Source: an uncultured Alphaproteobacteria bacterium (GTDB lineage Bacteria > Pseudomonadota > Alphaproteobacteria > Micropepsales > Micropepsaceae). Taken from it: a DNA stretch of 10,900 bases. Location of the stretch: assembly GCA_937942205.1 (NCBI GenBank), contig CALDFO010000038.1, positions 1 to 10,900 of the forward strand, in the 5' to 3' direction. The translations under genes and the position numbers were made by a program. Below the pieces are notes generated by a model that saw nothing but the letters and a program-made list of their open reading frames with translations, did no database searches and was not told the origin of the DNA. Shown piece after piece: positions 6,970-10,900 of the stretch; position 1 is the first letter of the stretch; the number at the start of each line of letters is the position of its first letter.

Positions 6970-7006
6970 CCTGGATGGCCGCGTCAAGCGCGGCCATGGA
7001 GAGTGT
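6970..7006 (-). repeat. REP-like palindrome 4, inverted partner of palindrome 3
   Basis: ATGGCCGCG (6975-6983), loop TCAAG, CGCGGCCAT (6989-6997): a perfect 9-bp stem. It is preceded by CCTGG, the inverted form of the CCAG edge, and followed by the same GGCCATGGAGAGTGT (6992-7006) seen at palindrome 2. Confidence 0.8.
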
Positions 7007-7087
7007 CGCACGCCGCGGCTTCATCCTTCGGCAGAATAAAGTCGTGACGGCCGTCAGATAAGCGCGTGCCCGTAGCCCATGCCCGCC

Positions 7088-7125
7088 AAACCGTCATGGC
7101 CCGGCCTGTCCGGGCCATCCAGTTT
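7088..7125 (+). repeat. REP-like palindrome 5 (38-bp copy B, identical to copy A)
   Basis: It is identical to 6816-6853 over all 38 bases and diverges on the next base at each side (G/C before, T/C after). The stem is ATGGCCCGG (7096-7104) with CCGGGCCAT (7110-7118). It is the first half of doublet 3. Confidence 0.85.
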
Positions 7126-7141
7126 CATGCCGGCGTAAAAG

Positions 7142-7170
7142 CTGGATGCCCGCTGGAGTACGGGAATGAC
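7142..7170 (-). repeat. REP-like palindrome 6, degenerate inverted partner of palindrome 5
   Basis: CTGGATGCCCG (7142-7152) and CGGGAATGAC (7161-7170) form an ATGCCCG / CGGGAAT stem with one G-A mismatch and an 8-base loop. Read on the minus strand it begins GTCAT and ends CATCCAG, like palindromes 1 and 5, but it has a different core and is the least regular of the six. Confidence 0.6.
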
Positions 7171-7213
7171 AACGCGACTTCGACGGCTGTGACAGGCCGG
7201 GGGCGCAGGTCAT

Positions 7214-7249
7214 CCTCCCCCTATGCGCACAGCGCATCCAAGGGGGAGG
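7214..7249. repeat. Strong inverted repeat downstream of trxA
   Basis: CCTCCCCCT (7214-7222) pairs with AGGGGGAGG (7241-7249), and immediately inside ATGCGC (7223-7228) pairs with GCGCAT (7232-7237). The loop is ACA and there is a three-base bulge (CCA, 7238-7240), so 15 base pairs in all. CCTCCCC/GGGGAGG palindromes are, from general knowledge, a common dispersed repeat in alphaproteobacteria. It lies about 60 bases beyond the trxA stop and could end or protect the trxA transcript, but no T-tract follows on either strand. Confidence 0.7.
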
Positions 7250-7309
7250 TGGTTTCAGCGTGCGAAGCCGACCTCTTGGGAGGCAAGCGGAAGCGGAAAC
7301 CGGAGGGGG

Positions 7310-7627
7310 TCAGATAGACGACTCGATCCATTCCTTGATCTTCGACTTGGGCAATGCGCCCACCTTGGTCGCGGCCACCTGGCCCTGGCTGAAGATCATC
7401 ATGGTGGGAATGCCGCGCACGCCATACTTGGTCGGCACATGCGGGTTCTCGTCGATGTTCAGCTTGGCGATCGTCACCTTGTCGCCCAGCTCGGTGGACA
7501 GCTCGTCCAGCGCCGGGGCGATCATGCGGCAGGGGCCGCACCATTCCGCCCAGAAGTCCACCAGGACGGGCTTTTTGGAATCCAGAACATCGGCCTGGAA
7601 CGAGGCGTCGGAGACTTTCAGCGGCAT
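7310..7627 (-). CDS. trxA: Thioredoxin
   Basis: This 105-residue cytoplasmic dithiol-disulfide oxidoreductase reduces protein disulfides and is itself kept reduced by NADPH-dependent thioredoxin reductase (not in the window). The active site FWAEWCGPCRMIAP has Cys30 and Cys33. Asp24 in VDFWAEW is the buried acid, and Pro74 in RGIPTMMIF is the cis-proline opposite the active site. The length and the N- and C-termini match canonical Trx, with no extra domain and no signal peptide. The ATG is at 7627-7625. Only a weak GGGA lies upstream, between this start and the end of addA. The gap from the addA stop is 33 bases in the same direction, which fits co-transcription. The gene ends convergently towards folC, with the repeat cluster in between. 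Confidence 0.97.
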   Translation of the reverse strand: MPLKVSDASFQADVLDSKKPVLVDFWAEWCGPCRMIAPALDELSTELGDKVTIAKLNIDENPHVPTKYGVRGIPTMMIFSQGQVAATKVGALPKSKIKEWIESSI

Positions 7628-7660
7628 GTGCGGATCCCAAGAACTATCGCGGTCCCATAT

Positions 7661-10600
7661 CTAGGAACCGTCCCCGTCACGGTCAAGGCGAGGGTCCAGC
7701 CGGGCGGAAATTCCCGCAATCCGGGCGTCCAGAACCACATCGGACAGCTGTAAAAGGCGCGGCCCGTCGGTGAAGACCAGTCCGCACACGACTCGCCTGC
7801 CGGGGAATACCGCCTGGGCGCCCGCGCGGTAGAGCGCCATCTGGGTCAGATAGGCGGGCGGTACCTCGGCCTCGCCGGCGGGGGCGGGGCGGTTGGTCTT
7901 GAAATCCACGATCAGAACGCGGTCGCCCAGCCCCGCCAGCCGGTCCAGCCGTCCCACGATGGGCGCTTTGAGCCCCAGGTCGGGGCGGCGGGCATGGAGC
8001 GCCGCTTCCGCCCGGCTGGCCGGACCGAAGGCGTCGGCGAAGCCCGGGTCGTCCAGCACCGCCAGCGTCTCGGCCACCAGCGCCTCGCAATCGGGCACCG
8101 CGAGCTTGTGGGCGCGGGCGAAAGCCAGCCCGATGCGGCGGCGGTCGGCGGGCGCGACATCGGGCAGGCGGGCCAGCAGCGCATGGACGATGTTGCCGCG
8201 CCGGAACCGCGCCGTGCCGCCATCCAACGGCGAAAAGGCGGGCGCGCCGCCGCCCGTGGCCTCTTCGATGTCCGACGGCCGGATGGGATCGGGTATGGCC
8301 GGTTCGGGCGGCGCGGGCCGCATGACCCAATCGGGCAGGGCCTCGGGCCGGGCCGCTTGCGCCGGCTTGCCGGTCTGTTCTTCTTCCACCGTGCCGATGA
8401 GGCGGATCTCGTCCGCGCCGCGCGACAGGTCCAGGTCCATCTGCCGGGCGGCCGCCTCGGCCAGTTCGTACCAGGAGCCGGGCCGCACGCCGGTCTTGCC
8501 CTCGAAGCCGCAGATGCACAGCCGGTCGCGGGCGCGGGTGAGGGCGACATAGAACAGGCGGCGATGCTCGCGCATCAGCTCCTCGTCGGCGGCGGCGCGG
8601 GCGTCGCGCACCACCTGCGGCGCATCGGCCTTGGGCAGCGGGAACAGCACGCCGTCCGCGCCATAGATCAGCCCGTCGCTGCGGTTCAGCCCGCCGGGCA
8701 GCGAGGTGGTGTCGGGCAGGATCACGATGTCCGCCTCCAACCCCTTGGCGCCATGCACGGTCATCACCCGCACCTCGTCGCGGCCGCGTTCCATGTCGCG
8801 CTTGATTTCGGTGCCGCCGCGCTCCACCCAATCGAGGAAACCTTCCAGCGAGGGGCAATGGCCGCGCTCATGCGCCAGGGTCAGCCCCAGGAATTCCTCG
8901 ATCGCGTCCGCCGATTCCGGGCCCAGCCGCGCCAGCAGTTTTTCGCGCCCCCCCAGCCCCGTCAGGGCCCGGGAATAGAATTCAAAAGGCGGGGCATAAT
9001 CGGCCCGCTCCAGCATCCGCGCCAGGAAATCATGCGCCGGGGCGAAGCGGTCGCGCCGGGCGGTCAGCGCGCTCCACAGGTCGGCCTTGCGGTCCCGCGC
9101 CAGGTCGTAGAGATCGTTCTCGCCCAGCCCGCACAAGGGCGAGCGCAGCAGCGCCGCCAGGGTCAGGTCGTCCTCCCGCTGCAACACGAAACGGCCCAGC
9201 GCGATCAGGTCCATCACCGCGATCTGGCTGGTCAGCCGCACCCGGTCGGCGCCCGCCACCGCCACGCCGCGCTGCTTGAGCTGGCGGATCACCTCGCTGC
9301 CGAAAGGCTCGCGCCGGGGCAGCAGGATCATGATGTCGCGCGGCCGGATGGGATCGTCATGGCCGGGCAGGCGCGCCCCCTGGTCCAGCCAGGCCCGGAT
9401 CTTGCCCGCCATCTGCGCCGCCAGCCGCGCCACCGGGCTTTCGGCGGCCACCGCGTCCACCGGCTGGTAGTAGTCGCGTTCGTCCTGCGGCAGCGGCTTC
9501 AGGGTGGGCCAGAACTCGATGCCGCCTTTCGCCTCCCGGCGATGGGCTTCGTGGCGGATCTCGCCGCCGCTGAAGGTCAGGCCGGCGCGCGCCGCGTCCG
9601 GGACGAACACCGTATCCACAAAGGCCAGGATGTCGGGCGCCGAGCGGCGCGAGGTGATCAGCGGCTGGTCTATCAGGGGATGGCCCACGCCGCGCGCCAG
9701 GTCCGCGAAATGCTGGCGGTTGCGGCCGAACTGGGCCGGATCGGCGCCCTGGAAGCTGAAGATGGATTGCTTTTCGTCGCCCACCGCGAAGACGGTGCGG
9801 ATGCCGGGGCCGCGGCCTTCGCCGGCGAAGAACTCCGCCGTCAGCGCCTTGACGATGTCCCATTGCTCCGGGCTGGTGTCCTGCGCCTCGTCGATCAGCA
9901 CATGGTCGATGCCGCCATCCAGCTTGTAGAGCACCCATTGCGCCGCGCCGCGCCGGTGCAGCAGGTCGCGGGTCTCCACGATCAGGTCGTCATAATCCAG
10001 CACGCCGCGCAGCCGCTTGGCGTCCCGGTAGTCGGCGCGCATCGCCGCGATCACCGTCAGCGCCGCTTCGGCCAGTCCGGCGGCGCGGGCCAGGCGGCGG
10101 CGCTCGGCGGCGGTGCAATATCGGGCCTGCAAGTCTTCCAGCCAGGCGATCAGGTCGGGCCGCGCCTTCTTCAGCGCCGCCGTGGCCAGGGCTTTGCGCG
10201 GTTCACCGTCGGTGAGCAGGAAATGGCCCAGGGCGGCGAAACTGTCCGGCGCGGCTTGCAGCGCCAGCACCGGCTCCAGCCGCGCCCGCGCCTTGAGGTC
10301 GTTGGCCGAGCCGCCGCCCAGCCATGCCGCCACCTGGCGCAGGGTTTCGAGCTCGCCCGCCAGGGCGGCGCAGAAATCCCGCGCGACGCCATGGGCGGTT
10401 TCGCCCGCCGCCAGCCCATGCGCGGCGCGCACGGAAGCGGGTATGTCCGTCACATCGCTGAAGAAACGGTCCAGGCGGCGGCGGTCGCCGCCCAGCGCGG
10501 AGTCCAGAATCCGGGTCAGGGTGCTTTCGCTGGTCTCCGTCACCAGCAGCGCCACTGCGGCGGCCAGCATGACGTCGCCCGATCCGGCGCGTTCCAGCAT

Positions 10601-10900
10601 CCGCTGGCGCGCCTCGGCCACCATTTCGCGCGCCGAGCCGTCGTCCAGCACCTCGAAGGCGGGCGGCACGCCCGCCTCGATGGGAAAGCGCGACAGCACC
10701 ACCTGGCAGAAGGCGTGCAGCGTCAGGACCTTCAATCCGCCGGGGGTTTCCAGCGCGCTGGCGAACAGCCGCCGCGCCTGCGGCAGCGGGCCATGCGCGT
10801 CGCCGCCGATGTCCGCGATCCTGGCGCGCAAGTCTTCGTCGGGCAGCATGGCCCATTCGCCAAGCTGGCGGAACAGACGGTCCTGCATTTCCGCCGCCGC
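7661..10900 (-). CDS. addA: Double-strand break repair helicase-nuclease AddA, N-terminus missing
   Basis: The visible 1079 residues (first codon in the window taken as residue 1) are most of AddA. With AddB this forms the helicase-nuclease that resects double-strand breaks for RecA-dependent repair. The fragment begins AAAEMQDRLFRQLGEWAML, the motif Ia region, so Met5 is internal. The true start, with the Q-motif and Walker A, lies beyond the right edge. Superfamily 1A helicase motifs visible are Walker B LIDEAQD (335-341), GDEKQ (374-378), TVHGAKG (714-720) and YVALTRARDR (784-793). The C-terminal RecB-like PD-(D/E)XK nuclease has His906, GRLDRL with Asp986, VDFKTNRP with Asp999 and Lys1001, and QMALY with Gln1020 and Tyr1024, so it looks catalytically intact. 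An AddA-type C-terminus with trxA just downstream is the usual alphaproteobacterial arrangement; addB would be expected upstream, outside the window. Confidence 0.96.
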   Translation of the reverse strand, partial: AAAEMQDRLFRQLGEWAMLPDEDLRARIADIGGDAHGPLPQARRLFASALETPGGLKVLTLHAFCQVVLSRFPIEAGVPPAFEVLDDGSAREMVAEARQRMLERAGSGDVMLAAAVALLVTETSESTLTRILDSALGGDRRRLDRFFSDVTDIPASVRAAHGLAAGETAHGVARDFCAALAGELETLRQVAAWLGGGSANDLKARARLEPVLALQAAPDSFAALGHFLLTDGEPRKALATAALKKARPDLIAWLEDLQARYCTAAERRRLARAAGLAEAALTVIAAMRADYRDAKRLRGVLDYDDLIVETRDLLHRRGAAQWVLYKLDGGIDHVLIDEAQDTSPEQWDIVKALTAEFFAGEGRGPGIRTVFAVGDEKQSIFSFQGADPAQFGRNRQHFADLARGVGHPLIDQPLITSRRSAPDILAFVDTVFVPDAARAGLTFSGGEIRHEAHRREAKGGIEFWPTLKPLPQDERDYYQPVDAVAAESPVARLAAQMAGKIRAWLDQGARLPGHDDPIRPRDIMILLPRREPFGSEVIRQLKQRGVAVAGADRVRLTSQIAVMDLIALGRFVLQREDDLTLAALLRSPLCGLGENDLYDLARDRKADLWSALTARRDRFAPAHDFLARMLERADYAPPFEFYSRALTGLGGREKLLARLGPESADAIEEFLGLTLAHERGHCPSLEGFLDWVERGGTEIKRDMERGRDEVRVMTVHGAKGLEADIVILPDTTSLPGGLNRSDGLIYGADGVLFPLPKADAPQVVRDARAAADEELMREHRRLFYVALTRARDRLCICGFEGKTGVRPGSWYELAEAAARQMDLDLSRGADEIRLIGTVEEEQTGKPAQAARPEALPDWVMRPAPPEPAIPDPIRPSDIEEATGGGAPAFSPLDGGTARFRRGNIVHALLARLPDVAPADRRRIGLAFARAHKLAVPDCEALVAETLAVLDDPGFADAFGPASRAEAALHARRPDLGLKAPIVGRLDRLAGLGDRVLIVDFKTNRPAPAGEAEVPPAYLTQMALYRAGAQAVFPGRRVVCGLVFTDGPRLLQLSDVVLDARIAGISARLDPRLDRDGDGS

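Larger units (their letters stand above)
6785..7309. other. Gene-free convergent spacer filled with palindromic repeats
   Basis: These 525 bases lie between the ends of convergent folC and trxA. The open frames here encode low-complexity peptides that follow the repeats, and I see no family motif or persuasive ribosome site. The content is REP-like palindromes (6816-7170) and a strong inverted repeat (7214-7249). There is also a perfect 12-bp palindrome, TGACGGCCGTCA (7045-7056), and a short GCGGAA tandem near 7287-7298. I recognise no tRNA, CRISPR array or attachment site here. Confidence 0.7.

Noticed and set aside
6816..7170. CRISPR-like array
   Set aside because: The units alternate in orientation, differ in sequence and have irregular spacers. 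This fits REP doublets, not a direct-repeat array, and no cas genes are present.
6805..7317. Two small rightward open frames (80 and 83 residues) in the folC-trxA spacer
   Set aside because: They consist largely of translated palindromic repeats, lack good ribosome sites and match no known family.
10886..10888. ATG near the right edge as the start of addA
   Set aside because: It is preceded in frame by Ala-Ala-Ala-Glu, part of the conserved motif Ia region, so it is an internal methionine. The Walker A part must lie outside the window.
1..10900. A novel defence system or mobile island
   Set aside because: All complete genes are recognisable core-metabolism or repair genes with intact motifs and uniform composition. 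I see no integrase, transposase, toxin-antitoxin or phage gene.

Overview
The window is GC-rich chromosomal DNA from an alphaproteobacterium. This is inferred from the high G/C at third codon positions, the order ihfB - pyrF - trpF - trpB - trpA - accD - folC followed by convergent trxA - addA (a core-gene neighbourhood familiar from that class), and an AddA-type rather than RecB-type repair nuclease. I cannot name a genus. It is mostly a housekeeping region, and I found no undescribed multi-gene system in it. The most unusual non-coding content is a cluster of palindromic repeats between folC and trxA.

Layout. Positions 1-416 hold the 5' end of a leftward gene for a secreted SGNH/GDSL-type hydrolase, cut by the window edge. 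A 238-base divergent spacer follows, with a 7-bp-arm dyad at 523-547. Seven rightward genes then run from 655 to 6784: ihfB (DNA-bending protein), pyrF (last step of UMP synthesis), trpF, trpB and trpA (last steps of tryptophan synthesis), accD (carboxyltransferase beta subunit of acetyl-CoA carboxylase) and folC (folate synthesis and glutamylation). The first gaps are 47, 58 and 19 bases. The last three junctions are 4-base stop/start overlaps, so trpB-trpA-accD-folC look translationally coupled.

Positions 6785-7309 carry no convincing gene. They hold a stem-loop overlapping the folC stop codon, six REP-like palindromes arranged as three inverted doublets (two of them containing an identical 38-bp copy), and a separate 15-bp-stem palindrome. 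On the far side, trxA (thioredoxin) and addA (helicase-nuclease) point left, addA upstream of trxA with a 33-base gap. addA runs off the right edge without its N-terminal Walker A region.

The rightward genes supply building blocks (pyrimidine, tryptophan, fatty acid, folate) plus a nucleoid protein. The leftward pair serves DNA break repair and thiol redox balance. All catalytic residues that I could locate are intact, and no CDS shows a frameshift.
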